Shown here: piece by piece, positions 25,160 to 33,625 of the stretch
How the letters are laid out: the number at the start of each line of letters is the position of its first letter
Numbering within the stretch: the first letter of the stretch is position 1
NCBI GenBank assembly: GCA_018268785.1
Contig: JAFDVY010000014.1
Location: 1-49,779, forward strand
Length of the DNA stretch: 49,779 nucleotides
Direction: 5' to 3'
Source: Acidobacteriota bacterium
GTDB taxonomy: Bacteria; Acidobacteriota; Terriglobia; Acidiferrales; UBA7541
The notes under the pieces: model-generated
Seen by the model: the letters and a program-made list of their open reading frames with translations, nothing else
Told to the model about the DNA's origin: nothing
The model's database searches: none
Made by a program: the position numbers and the translations under genes

Positions 25160-27606
25160 TTCTGTGCAGCTTTTGGTTTTTCCTTGTCAACAACACAAAG
25201 CAGAGTCATGTGCGGGTCGATCTGCAGTTTTCCGGGATCGGCCGCGGCATTGAAGTGAAATTGGGTCTCTGCGCCGCCGGCAATGACGCGCCCGAGAAAT
25301 ACACCACCTGCCGAATAAATAGGAACGGAAGCGACAAATCCGTGCGGCACGCGCGATTGATACAGCTTACCCTTCACCTGAAATCCCCTTTCCGTTCTTC
25401 GCGCCGCATATTCCGCGTAATAGTGGGGAATGCCGACGCCGCGCACCCAATCTTCGATAAACCATTCCATAGTGTGATTTCCATCGAGATCCATGGCAGG
25501 AGTCATCACGGCATTGAGTTCATGAAGGAGGTCCTCCGTGGAGAGTCCCTTGTAGCTGTATTTGACAAAAAGATTTTTGAGGAACGCCTGGAAGCGCGCA
25601 TCGGGATTTTTCGAACCGGGCTGGCGCAGCATTTCGCGGATCATGTGAATGGTCCACGAGCCCTTCGAATAGATCAGGATTTCAAATCCATCGGGAGCTT
25701 TCGAAGAAGAAAGACGGCTGCCGAGGGCGAGCGAGCCGATATCGGCGGCGGCGAGCTGGGAGTCGCGCAGTTTTTCCTCGAGCCGGTTGCGATAGCGTTC
25801 CAGCCAGATGTGCATTTTGCGATCTGGCGTCTTTTGGCTGTCCGCGAATAGGAGCGCGAAATAGTTGGCAAGTGCTTCATCAATCCACTGATCTCGATAG
25901 CTGGGCCATCCGACGACGTTGCCCCACCACTGGTGAGCGACTTCATGGAAGGGAACGAGTTCGCTGAAATGTTCCTGACTGGCGGTGGAGAGGCCGGCTT
26001 GCTCCTGAGCCGCAGCGGGGAGAAAAGAGTAAGTAGAGAGGTAAAGAAGGCCCGGCCAGCCCTGCCCGAAGGTGCCGGGGATTTGCGAAACGGCAAGCTG
26101 GCGAAAGGGAAAAGGGCCGGCATAGCCTTCGTAGAAATGGATGGAAGAATCGATTTCTCGGGCGAGATGCTTTAAAGCATCGGCCGGACTGGGTTGTGTG
26201 GATGGCAGCGAAAGGCTCGATCCAGCCGCCGATCTGTGCGCGATGGCAATGGATTCGCCGAAATCGTCCTCGGGGGAATGGATTCTACGTTCAAGAGCCA
26301 TCTCGAGCTGGCGATTTGCATAAACATCCACGGAGTAAGAGGTACCGGCAACGGAGGCAAAGGCATACTCGCCGAGATTGAAGCCGGCCACGGCAGCGGG
26401 AGTTTCGGTTTTCCAATGGCCGATGCGAAACTCGCCTTCTTCTTTTTCATCGAGTTTTGTGCCGGTGGCGGCCAGCTTAAGTTTGCGAGGCCAGCGCATG
26501 GTGATTTCGTACAGCGCAAAATCGGCTGCGCCGCCAATGTGGGGAAACCAATTTTCGCGAGCATCAACGAAAAAGACCCCATTGCCGGAATCGCGAATCA
26601 CTTTTCCCGAATATTCAAAAGTGAGAAGCACTTCGTCGTCTTTTTTCGGAGCAACCGGCAAGATCACGGCGAGGACGTCGTTGCCTTGCGATTCGCGCTG
26701 CTGTGCGGACATTCCTTCGTTCTGAAAGAACTCGAGGGACTGGCCGCCGAGAGTTACGGACTTGATCTGGAGATCACGCGAAAGCTGCAATGGAAGAAAG
26801 CGCTCACCGCCAGTCACGGCCCGGATGCGCAAGGCCGCGGAGGCGGAAAGAGTCATGTCCGGCTGAATTTTTGTGTCCAGCGAATAGCTGACGGGGCGGA
26901 ACGATGGAATATATGACTCAGAATCAGGCAAACGATAGGAGACCCAAACGTCATAGAAGGAATCGTTTTGCGCTTTGTGGGCCTGGCCAAGAAATACGGG
27001 TTCTTCGCGTTGTGTATCGAAAACAAGATCGAACGGGCCCGTCGAGAGGCCTTCCATTGCCGCGTAAAAGTAAGGATGGATATTCTCGGTCAAGAGCTCG
27101 GACAAGATACGAAGCGAATGAAGAGGATTGAAACCGGGCAGTATGGCGTCCCAGCGTGAGACGAAATTGAGATCGTCGTGCGCGGAGATTCCGGCAGATC
27201 GGAACTGGCGGAGAAGTTCCGCGTCCGTGCCGTCCGTAAACCGAAAATAAGCAGACGTAACACTCTGGTCGAGAATGGGAGCGCCGGTGAATAGAGCGAG
27301 TTGCTGCTTTTCAACGGGATCACGCGGCACGGCCAGGATGTGAGCGCGCCCCGAAAAGACCGCTCCGGTCACGCGGCCTTCTATCGCGGAAAAAAATCCA
27401 ATGCGGCCTTCTTCCAGGGTAATTTGGACGTCACCGCGGCGCAGTTCAATTCTGCTTCCGGCGGGAATCGCATAGATTGCGGAACCATCCAATCGGAGTG
27501 CATTGAGCGCAGTGTAGAGCTCGCGAGCTGGCCTGGAATCGTCGGCCGTGGACAGAGAAGGAAGAAAGAACAGTAAAGTAAGTAGGAAAATGCCCCAGGC
27601 CCGCAT
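25156..27606 (-). CDS. Exported M1 family zinc metallopeptidase (aminopeptidase N-like)
   Basis: The product is 816 residues from ATG 27606, where the signal peptide begins (IFLLTLLFFLPSLSTAD); an upstream TTG is unlikely. Residues about 240-450 form the beta-sandwich domain of M1 enzymes. The catalytic domain has the zinc motif HEVAHQWWGN (His554, Glu555, His558), with the third ligand Glu577 in WIDEALANY at the normal 18-residue spacing. The GAMEN-like substrate motif is not clearly conserved: the corresponding strand reads GQGWPGLLYL, so aminopeptidase activity is not assured. An extra N-terminal region of about 230 residues is unusual for the family. It ends tail to tail with the ABC-TPR operon, overlapping by 4 bp. 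Confidence 0.9.
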   Translation of the reverse strand: MRAWGIFLLTLLFFLPSLSTADDSRPARELYTALNALRLDGSAIYAIPAGSRIELRRGDVQITLEEGRIGFFSAIEGRVTGAVFSGRAHILAVPRDPVEKQQLALFTGAPILDQSVTSAYFRFTDGTDAELLRQFRSAGISAHDDLNFVSRWDAILPGFNPLHSLRILSELLTENIHPYFYAAMEGLSTGPFDLVFDTQREEPVFLGQAHKAQNDSFYDVWVSYRLPDSESYIPSFRPVSYSLDTKIQPDMTLSASAALRIRAVTGGERFLPLQLSRDLQIKSVTLGGQSLEFFQNEGMSAQQRESQGNDVLAVILPVAPKKDDEVLLTFEYSGKVIRDSGNGVFFVDARENWFPHIGGAADFALYEITMRWPRKLKLAATGTKLDEKEEGEFRIGHWKTETPAAVAGFNLGEYAFASVAGTSYSVDVYANRQLEMALERRIHSPEDDFGESIAIAHRSAAGSSLSLPSTQPSPADALKHLAREIDSSIHFYEGYAGPFPFRQLAVSQIPGTFGQGWPGLLYLSTYSFLPAAAQEQAGLSTASQEHFSELVPFHEVAHQWWGNVVGWPSYRDQWIDEALANYFALLFADSQKTPDRKMHIWLERYRNRLEEKLRDSQLAAADIGSLALGSRLSSSKAPDGFEILIYSKGSWTIHMIREMLRQPGSKNPDARFQAFLKNLFVKYSYKGLSTEDLLHELNAVMTPAMDLDGNHTMEWFIEDWVRGVGIPHYYAEYAARRTERGFQVKGKLYQSRVPHGFVASVPIYSAGGVFLGRVIAGGAETQFHFNAAADPGKLQIDPHMTLLCVVDKEKPKAAQN

Positions 27607-27684
27607 ACAGGCAGTGTAGTCATTTACGGCATGCGGGGACAAGGGAAGGCGGCGGAGGACGGCGGCGCTCTTTAATATAGCGAT

Positions 27685-29142
27685 ATGCGGCTCCAGAGAC
27701 TTTTAGCGCGCGGCGGCGCGTGTTGCGCAATACTGCTGTCCATCGCAACTGCGGCTTTCGCAGATACGATTGTCCTGAAGAACGGGCGCAAGATAGTCGC
27801 ACTGAGCGTTACAGAAGACGGCGACAAGATTCATTACGAAACTCCATCCGGCACTCTGACGCTTCCCAAATCCATCGTGGATCACATCATCAAGGGAGTT
27901 GGAGGGATGCCGGCGTCTGCCGCACAAACGGCGGCCGAGCTGGCAATCACGCCGCCCGCGCTCGAATCGATCGGTATTGCCAGCGCAGGAAACGAAATTG
28001 AGCAGGGTGCAGTGCACGATGGCGCGATTGACCGTGCGTTCATTGCCAAACTCGAAGGGGACGCGCGAACCGGCGGGAAAGCTGCGGGAGATAGCGCGGC
28101 ACTGGCCCATCATGTGGCCGCGCAATTTGAGATGTCTCACGGAGACACGGAACACGCGCTGGCGGATGAACACACCGCGCTGACTTTTGCCCCCGAGCAG
28201 CCGGTTCTCCTGATGAACATGGCTTACCTGCATTTGCGGCGAAGCGAATTCAAACAATCGCTGGAGTACCTGGAGCGTGCGAGGCGAGTGGCGCCGGACA
28301 ATCCGGATGTGCCGAAGCTGGCGGGCTGGGCTTACTACGGGCTAAACAAAATGGATCAGGCGGTTGCGGAATGGAAGAGGTCGCTTGGGCTGCGAGCCGA
28401 CCCGGAAGTGCAGGCGGCGCTCGACAAGGCGATCAAGGATAAGCAGGAGGAAGAGAGCTACAAGGAGAATGAGAGCCCGCATTTCAATTTGAAGTACAGC
28501 GGAGCGGCTGAGCCTGCGCTGGCGCGTGAAGTTCTGCGGACACTCGAAGCGCACTACAGCGCGATCGAATCGGAATTGAATTTTTCGACGCCGGATTCGA
28601 TTGGCGTGATTCTGTACACGCAGCAGGCGTTTGCCGATATTACGAGCGCGCCAAATTGGGTGGGCGCGCTGAACGATGGGCGGATTCGCGTTCCGGTTCA
28701 GGGACTGACGAGCATGACCGCGGAATTGTCGCGCGTGCTGAAGCATGAGTTGACGCACAGCTTTATTCAGCAAAAAACGCACGGAGCCGCGCCGACCTGG
28801 CTGCAGGAAGGCCTGGCGCAATGGATGGAAGGAAAACGAAGCGGAGACAACGCGGCAGCGCTGGTACAGATCTATGATGCGAAACAGGGTGCTTCGCTTG
28901 CCCAGCTTGAAGGATCGTGGATGAAATTTTCGGGGAACACGGTTAGCTATGCGTATGCGTGGGCGCTGGCGAACGTGGAAGAGATTGTGCAGAGTTCCGG
29001 GATGAGCGACATAGTGCGGATTCTGGATGCGATTGGAGCGGGGCAGTCGGGGGAAGCTGCGGTGCGAAGCGTGTTACGCGACGATTACGGCGATTTGATG
29101 CAGGCCACCGCGGAGTACCTCAGAAAAAACTACGTTCGCTAG
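27685..29142 (+). CDS. Exported TPR protein with gluzincin peptidase domain
   Basis: The product is 485 residues from ATG 27685, with a signal peptide ending near AAFAD. The mature N-terminus (TIVLKNGRKIVALSVTEDGD) is a small beta domain often seen before TPR regions. Residues about 135-265 form tetratricopeptide repeats (LLMNMAYLHLRRSEFKQSLE and similar). Residues about 285-480 form a peptidase MA-like domain with HELTHSF (His354, Glu355, His358) and a downstream glutamate in LQEGLAQWMEG (Glu375), so metal binding and proteolysis are likely. Substrates are unknown. A TAATAT sits 6 nt before the ATG and could give a leaderless transcript. It is divergent from the M1 peptidase gene with 78 bp between the starts. 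Confidence 0.87.
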   Translation: MRLQRLLARGGACCAILLSIATAAFADTIVLKNGRKIVALSVTEDGDKIHYETPSGTLTLPKSIVDHIIKGVGGMPASAAQTAAELAITPPALESIGIASAGNEIEQGAVHDGAIDRAFIAKLEGDARTGGKAAGDSAALAHHVAAQFEMSHGDTEHALADEHTALTFAPEQPVLLMNMAYLHLRRSEFKQSLEYLERARRVAPDNPDVPKLAGWAYYGLNKMDQAVAEWKRSLGLRADPEVQAALDKAIKDKQEEESYKENESPHFNLKYSGAAEPALAREVLRTLEAHYSAIESELNFSTPDSIGVILYTQQAFADITSAPNWVGALNDGRIRVPVQGLTSMTAELSRVLKHELTHSFIQQKTHGAAPTWLQEGLAQWMEGKRSGDNAAALVQIYDAKQGASLAQLEGSWMKFSGNTVSYAYAWALANVEEIVQSSGMSDIVRILDAIGAGQSGEAAVRSVLRDDYGDLMQATAEYLRKNYVR

Positions 29143-29160
29143 TTTTCGAAAAAAAACAAA

Positions 29161-30318
29161 CTAAGAGGTCGAAAGAAGCGCGGCCAGAAGGGTGGCGCGT
29201 TCGGGCATTTTGTTGGCGAAGATGTGTTCGTGGGCGGAGTGAGCGCCATCGCCGACTGCGCCGAGGCCGTCGAGCGTGGGGATGCCGAGCGCGGCGGTGA
29301 GATTTCCATCGGAGCCGCCGCCAGCTGTGGCTTCGCCGAGCTTAATTCCCATTTCCGATGCGAGTGATTGCGCGCGGGTGAAAAGAGCCGCGCTGATCTT
29401 GCGTTCAAGCGGGACGCGGCTGAAGCCGCCGGTTACCTGGAGTTTTGCGCCGCGGAGGATGGGCTTGAGCGATTTGAGTTTCTTTTCGATTTTGCGCATG
29501 TCGGCGATTTTCAGGGCGCGGAGGTCGAGCACGGCTTTGGCTTGCTCGGCAATTACGTTGACCCGCGTGCCGCCTTTGATGACGCCGGCGTTTACAGTGA
29601 CGCCACGTTTCAGATCGTTCCATTCGAGGATTTTTGCGATTTGCAGTGCGAGTTCGTGGACGGCGTTCACGCCTTTTTCCGGAGCGAGGCCAGCGTGAGA
29701 GGCTTTTCCGGTGACGATAAGTTCCGCTTCACCAACACCTTTGCGAGTAGTTTTCAGAAAACCTTTTGGACCGAGCGACGGTTCAAGGACGAAGACGGCG
29801 TCGCTGCGCTTCGCTTCCGATTCAAGCAATTCGCGGGAAGATTCGGAGCCGATTTCTTCGTCGGAGGTCCAGAGAAAGACGATTTGTTTGGAGATGCGGG
29901 TTTTTGTTTGGAGGAGCGCGTCGAGAGCGAAGAGGGCCTGGACGATGCCGGCCTTCATGTCGAAGACGCCCGGGCCGAAGATCTTTCCATTGGTCTCTTG
30001 GAACGGCATTTTTTCGAGGGTGCCGGTGGCATAAACGGTGTCGTAGTGGCCGAGGACGAGGAGCTGGCTTTTTGGTGCGGCGGTTTCCGGGCGCCAAACG
30101 ATGCGAATGTGGTTTCCGCGTGATTTCTGCGGCACGAGTTCCGCCTGGACGGGCCGCTTCCGCCATTCGGCGGCGATGATTTCCGCGCAGCGGTCCGCGG
30201 CGTCTTTTTCTATGCTCGGAGATTCGGCCAGGGTGAATCGGCGCAGAACTTCAATCATTTGCGGAAGCTGGGTGACGAGAAATTTGTGGAGCTGCCGGGG
30301 AGCGGTTGGTGAGTTCAC
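29161..30318 (-). CDS. M20 family metallopeptidase (carboxypeptidase G2-like)
   Basis: The product is 385 residues from GTG 30318; no better start is visible. It has no signal peptide, so it is probably cytoplasmic. The two-zinc catalytic site is visible: GHYDTVY, GVFDMKAGI, SDEEIGS, VLEPS, and the C-terminal AHSAHEHIF histidine. The dimerisation domain lies between (about residues 185-295, KASHAGLAPEKGVNAVHEL). The family removes C-terminal residues or cleaves small N-acyl amino acids and dipeptides. It ends 18 bp from the TPR-peptidase gene, tail to tail. It is divergent from the fabZ operon. Confidence 0.92.
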   Translation of the reverse strand: MNSPTAPRQLHKFLVTQLPQMIEVLRRFTLAESPSIEKDAADRCAEIIAAEWRKRPVQAELVPQKSRGNHIRIVWRPETAAPKSQLLVLGHYDTVYATGTLEKMPFQETNGKIFGPGVFDMKAGIVQALFALDALLQTKTRISKQIVFLWTSDEEIGSESSRELLESEAKRSDAVFVLEPSLGPKGFLKTTRKGVGEAELIVTGKASHAGLAPEKGVNAVHELALQIAKILEWNDLKRGVTVNAGVIKGGTRVNVIAEQAKAVLDLRALKIADMRKIEKKLKSLKPILRGAKLQVTGGFSRVPLERKISAALFTRAQSLASEMGIKLGEATAGGGSDGNLTAALGIPTLDGLGAVGDGAHSAHEHIFANKMPERATLLAALLSTS

Positions 30319-30410
30319 CCGGTCATGCTAGCAATCGATGAGCGGTTCGGCAACGTTGCAGCGAGGCGCCTGCCGCAACATTGCGACTCTCGACTGCCAT
30401 GCGTTCCCTA

Positions 30411-30416
30411 TATAAT
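30411..30416 (+). promoter_or_regulatory. -10 element for the fabZ-lpxA operon
   Basis: A perfect TATAAT lies 60 bp before the fabZ start. The hexamer 17 bp upstream (TCTCGA) is a poor -35, so activator help or a non-standard -35 is possible. The predicted start near 30423 leaves a leader of about 54 nt containing the GGAGAGAGGG ribosome site. Confidence 0.5.
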
Positions 30417-30476
30417 GGTAGTTTTGGCGGGGGCATGCGATGCGCGCAGGTTCGGCCCGCCCAGTGGAGAGAGGGA

Positions 30477-30938
30477 ATGGTCTACGACGTAACTGAAATT
30501 CAGAAGATGTTGCCGCATCGATTTCCGTTTTTGATGATCGATCGCGTAATTGAAGTCGAGCGATTGAAGCGAATCGTGGCGATCAAGAACGTGACAATCA
30601 ACGAAGCGCATTTTCAGGGGCATTTTCCCGGCAAGCCGGTGATGCCCGGCGTGCTGATTATTGAGGCGATGGCGCAGGCCGGCGGATTCTTGCTGTTGCT
30701 GGAGATTCCTGACCGCGACAAGAAGCTGCTTTACTTTGTGGCGGTCGACGGTGCGCGTTTTCGGCGTCCGGTGGTGCCTGGGGATCAGTTGCGGCTGGAA
30801 ATCGATGTGCTCGCGTGGCGCGGCGATTTTTGCAAGCTGGAAGGCAAAGCCTACGTTGGGGAAGAGCTTGCCGCGGAAGGCATTGTAATGTGCAAAATGA
30901 TCGACCGCGAAGCTGCGCCCAAAGAATCTGGAAAATGA
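30477..30938 (+). CDS. fabZ: 3-hydroxyacyl-[acyl-carrier-protein] dehydratase FabZ
   Basis: The product is 153 residues from ATG 30477, directly after the purine-rich ribosome site GGAGAGAGGG. It has a single hot-dog fold with the FabZ opening LPHRFPFLMIDRV and the catalytic helix HFPGKPVMPGVLIIEAMAQ (His49, Glu63). It dehydrates beta-hydroxyacyl-ACP in fatty acid elongation. By working on hydroxyacyl-ACP it also balances the pool drawn on by LpxA for lipid A. It is the first gene of a long coupled run, overlapping lpxA by 4 nt. Confidence 0.97.
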   Translation: MVYDVTEIQKMLPHRFPFLMIDRVIEVERLKRIVAIKNVTINEAHFQGHFPGKPVMPGVLIIEAMAQAGGFLLLLEIPDRDKKLLYFVAVDGARFRRPVVPGDQLRLEIDVLAWRGDFCKLEGKAYVGEELAAEGIVMCKMIDREAAPKESGK

Positions 30939-31720
30939 GCAAGACCGAAATTCATCCGCAAGCGTCAGTGTCCCCGGAAGCGATGCTGGGCGATGGCGTG
31001 AGCGTCGGCGCATTTGCCGTGATTGGTCCGCATGTGCATCTGGGCGACGAATGCAAGGTACATAGCCACGCGGTGATTCAGGGGCCGTCGAAATTCGGCG
31101 CAAAAAATATTTTTCATTCGTTCAGTACAGTAGGCGGCGATCCGCAGGATTTGACGTTCCACGGAGAGCGGACGGAGTTGATCGTCGGCGATGGGAACAC
31201 ATTTCGCGAAGGCGTGACGGTGAGCCGCGGGACGAAAAAGGGCGGCGGCGTCACAAAGATCGGCAACGACAATCTTTTCATGGCGTACACGCACATCGGA
31301 CATGACACCGCGATTGGCAGCCACACGATTTTTGCGAATGCGGCGACGCTGGCGGGCCATGTGACGATTGAAGATCATGCGACGGTGGGAGCGCTTTCGC
31401 CGGTGCATCAGTTTTGCCGCGTAGGGCGCTATGCGTACATCGGCGCGTGCACAGTGATTACCCAGGATGTGCCGCCGTTCTCCCGCGTGGTGACGGAACG
31501 CGAGACGAAGAGTTTCGGGATTAATGCGATTGGGCTCGAGCGCAAAGGGTTCAGCGAAGAGCGGCGAAAGAATTTGCAGAAGGCGTTCCGGCTGCTGTTG
31601 CGGTCGAAGATGAACACATCGCAGGCGCTGGCGAAGATTCGCGAACAGTTGGCCGATTCGGCTGACGTGATCGAGCTGGTTCAATTCATCGAGACCGCCG
31701 AGCGCGGGATCGTGAAGTAG
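30935..31720 (+). CDS. lpxA: Acyl-ACP:UDP-N-acetylglucosamine O-acyltransferase LpxA
   Basis: The product is 261 residues; ATG 30935 overlaps the fabZ stop (ATGA). It has a left-handed parallel beta-helix built from hexapeptide repeats through about residue 190, then a helical tail. The catalytic histidine lies in the motif HIGHD (His123 by analogy with E. coli His125), and the GGDPQDLTFHGE loop matches the family. It starts lipid A synthesis by transferring a 3-hydroxyacyl chain to UDP-GlcNAc, or to a 3-amino derivative if the downstream oxidoreductase is GnnA-like. It shows the organism makes lipopolysaccharide-type outer membrane. Confidence 0.97.
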   Translation: MSKTEIHPQASVSPEAMLGDGVSVGAFAVIGPHVHLGDECKVHSHAVIQGPSKFGAKNIFHSFSTVGGDPQDLTFHGERTELIVGDGNTFREGVTVSRGTKKGGGVTKIGNDNLFMAYTHIGHDTAIGSHTIFANAATLAGHVTIEDHATVGALSPVHQFCRVGRYAYIGACTVITQDVPPFSRVVTERETKSFGINAIGLERKGFSEERRKNLQKAFRLLLRSKMNTSQALAKIREQLADSADVIELVQFIETAERGIVK

Positions 31721-31736
31721 ATTGCGCGCTGACCTC

Positions 31737-32609
31737 ATGTCCACCGCCACAACCAATGCTTCGGGATGGGGACTCATCGCCGGCAACGGGCGGTTTCCGT
31801 TCTTGGTTTTGGAGGGCGCACGCAGCCAGGGAATTGAAATGGCGGTGATTGCGATCAAGGAAGAAGCTGCGCCGGAACTGGAAGCGCAGACGAAGCGGCT
31901 GCATTGGGTGAGCCTGGGAGAATTGAGCAAGACGATTGACCTGCTGCACAAAGAGGGTGTGACGCAGGCGGTGATGGCCGGGCAGGTAAAGCATACGAAG
32001 ATCTTCAGCGCGATTCGGCCGGACTGGAAATTGGCGAAATTGTTGTTTGCACTGCCGCGGAAAAATACGGACGCGCTGATTGGAGCGGTGGCGAAAGTTC
32101 TGGAAGACGAAGGGATTCGGCTGGTCGATTCAACGCATTTTCTGAGGCCGCTAGTTCCAGAGCCCGGAGTTCTGACGAAGCGCGCGCCGAATGAACAAGA
32201 AGCAGCGGACATTGCGTACGGGCTGGGGGTAGCTCGGCAGATTGCGGGAATGGACATTGGGCAGACTGTGGTGATCTCGGACAAGGCCTGCGTCGCGGTG
32301 GAAGCGATGGAAGGCACAGATGAAACGATTGCGCGCGCGGCACAATTGGCGCACGGAAAACAGTTAGTCGTTGTAAAAGTAAGCAAACCTAAACAGGATA
32401 TGCGGTTTGATGTACCCGTCGTCGGATTGCCGACCATCCAACAGATGCGAGCTTGTGGTGCCACGGCGCTCGCCGTGGACGCAGGACGGACGCTTTTCTT
32501 TGACCGTGAAAAACTCGTCGAGTTGGCTAATCAGGCAGGGATTGCCATCGAGGCGTTTCCGGCAGTTGCGGAACCAAACGAAGCTGCAAAGGGAATGAAC
32601 AAGGAATGA
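31737..32609 (+). CDS. lpxI: UDP-2,3-diacylglucosamine pyrophosphatase LpxI
   Basis: The product is 290 residues from ATG 31737; an in-frame TTG at 31722 is possible but unsupported. It is an LpxI (formerly DUF1009) protein: N-terminal domain opening WGLIAGNGRFPFLVLEGARS, and C-terminal domain with the conserved GQTVVISDKACVAVEAMEGT and GLPTIQQMRACGATALAVDAG segments. It hydrolyses UDP-2,3-diacylglucosamine to lipid X, the LpxH step done by a different enzyme family. It lies 16 nt after lpxA and overlaps the next gene by 4 nt. Confidence 0.94.
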   Translation: MSTATTNASGWGLIAGNGRFPFLVLEGARSQGIEMAVIAIKEEAAPELEAQTKRLHWVSLGELSKTIDLLHKEGVTQAVMAGQVKHTKIFSAIRPDWKLAKLLFALPRKNTDALIGAVAKVLEDEGIRLVDSTHFLRPLVPEPGVLTKRAPNEQEAADIAYGLGVARQIAGMDIGQTVVISDKACVAVEAMEGTDETIARAAQLAHGKQLVVVKVSKPKQDMRFDVPVVGLPTIQQMRACGATALAVDAGRTLFFDREKLVELANQAGIAIEAFPAVAEPNEAAKGMNKE

Positions 32610-33625
32610 CGGCGGGCCCGCAAAACAAGGCTATTCGTGTGGCCGTTGTCGGCTGCGGCGAGTTTGGGCGGAACCACGCGCGCGTTTACAAGGAAATAGA
32701 AGGCGCGGAGCTGGTCGGAGTTTTTGATAGGGATGCTGCACGCGCTGCTACATTCGCAAGTGAATTTGGCGGGCGGGCACTTTCTTCGCTCGAAGAATTG
32801 CGCGGAAAAGTGGACGCGGCAAGCGTTGCCGTTCCGACGATTGCCCATGCGGAAGTTGGTTGTCGCTTATTGGAGCAGGGAATTGACGTGCTCGTCGAGA
32901 AACCGATGGCGGCGACGCTGGCGGAAGCGGACAAACTCGTAGAGGCAGCGCGGCGCCATTCGAGAATTTTGCAGATTGGCCATGTCGAGCGGTTCAATCC
33001 GGCGGTGCTTGCGGTGGAACCGATCCTGAACCGGCCGCTCTTTTTCGAGGTGCATCGCCTGGGCGTATTCACACCGCGCAGTCTCGATGTGGATGTGATC
33101 TACGATTTGATGATTCACGACCTCGACATTTTGCTGGCGCTGGTGGGAGAGCCGGTTACGGAAGTGAAAGCCGTGGGAATTCCCGTGCTGACCGACAAGG
33201 TGGACATCGCGCACGCGCGACTGGAATTTGAAGGCGGAGCTGTCGCCAACGTGACGGCGAGCCGCGTTTCCACGGAGCGTGTTCGCAAAGTGCGCTTCTT
33301 CCAGCAGCACGAATATATTTCGCTCGACTACGCGCGCCGTGATGCGCTGCGCGTTCGCGTAAATCGCCCCGGGCCGGAGCCCGACTTTGGATTCGAAAAA
33401 CTCGCGTCGCCGGCAGTAGAGCCCCTGCATGCCGAGCTCGAAGCTTTCCTTGATGCAGTGAGAACGCGCAAACCGCCAAAGACAAACGGCGAATCTGGCC
33501 GTGCCTCGCTCGAACTAGCCGTTCGAGTTATGAAAAGCATCCAGGAGCATGCCGAGCGCGTCCAACTGACGGACAGCAGCCGCGCTCCTCGGCCGGCCGC
33601 GCCGCCCCAAAAAGAAGATAAATGA
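32606..33625 (+). CDS. Gfo/Idh/MocA family oxidoreductase in the lipid A cluster
   Basis: The product is 339 residues, starting at ATG 32606 inside the lpxI stop. It has an N-terminal Rossmann domain with the dinucleotide motif VVGCGEFGRNHARVY and the conserved EKPM (in VLVEKPMAATLAEAD), then the beta-sheet substrate domain (GHVERFNPAV, IHDLDILLAL). Members oxidise or reduce sugars or other polyols with NAD(P). The place between lpxI and the TonB-like gene suggests action on a UDP-sugar of lipid A. One known case is GnnA, which oxidises UDP-GlcNAc before amination; no GnnB aminotransferase is in the window, so that identity is only a suggestion. It overlaps the next gene by 4 nt. Confidence 0.9.
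   Translation: MTAGPQNKAIRVAVVGCGEFGRNHARVYKEIEGAELVGVFDRDAARAATFASEFGGRALSSLEELRGKVDAASVAVPTIAHAEVGCRLLEQGIDVLVEKPMAATLAEADKLVEAARRHSRILQIGHVERFNPAVLAVEPILNRPLFFEVHRLGVFTPRSLDVDVIYDLMIHDLDILLALVGEPVTEVKAVGIPVLTDKVDIAHARLEFEGGAVANVTASRVSTERVRKVRFFQQHEYISLDYARRDALRVRVNRPGPEPDFGFEKLASPAVEPLHAELEAFLDAVRTRKPPKTNGESGRASLELAVRVMKSIQEHAERVQLTDSSRAPRPAAPPQKEDK

Noticed and set aside
30381..30476. Longer fabZ reading starting upstream of ATG 30477
   Set aside because: It would begin before the predicted -10 element and add residues absent from the family; the ribosome site supports 30477.
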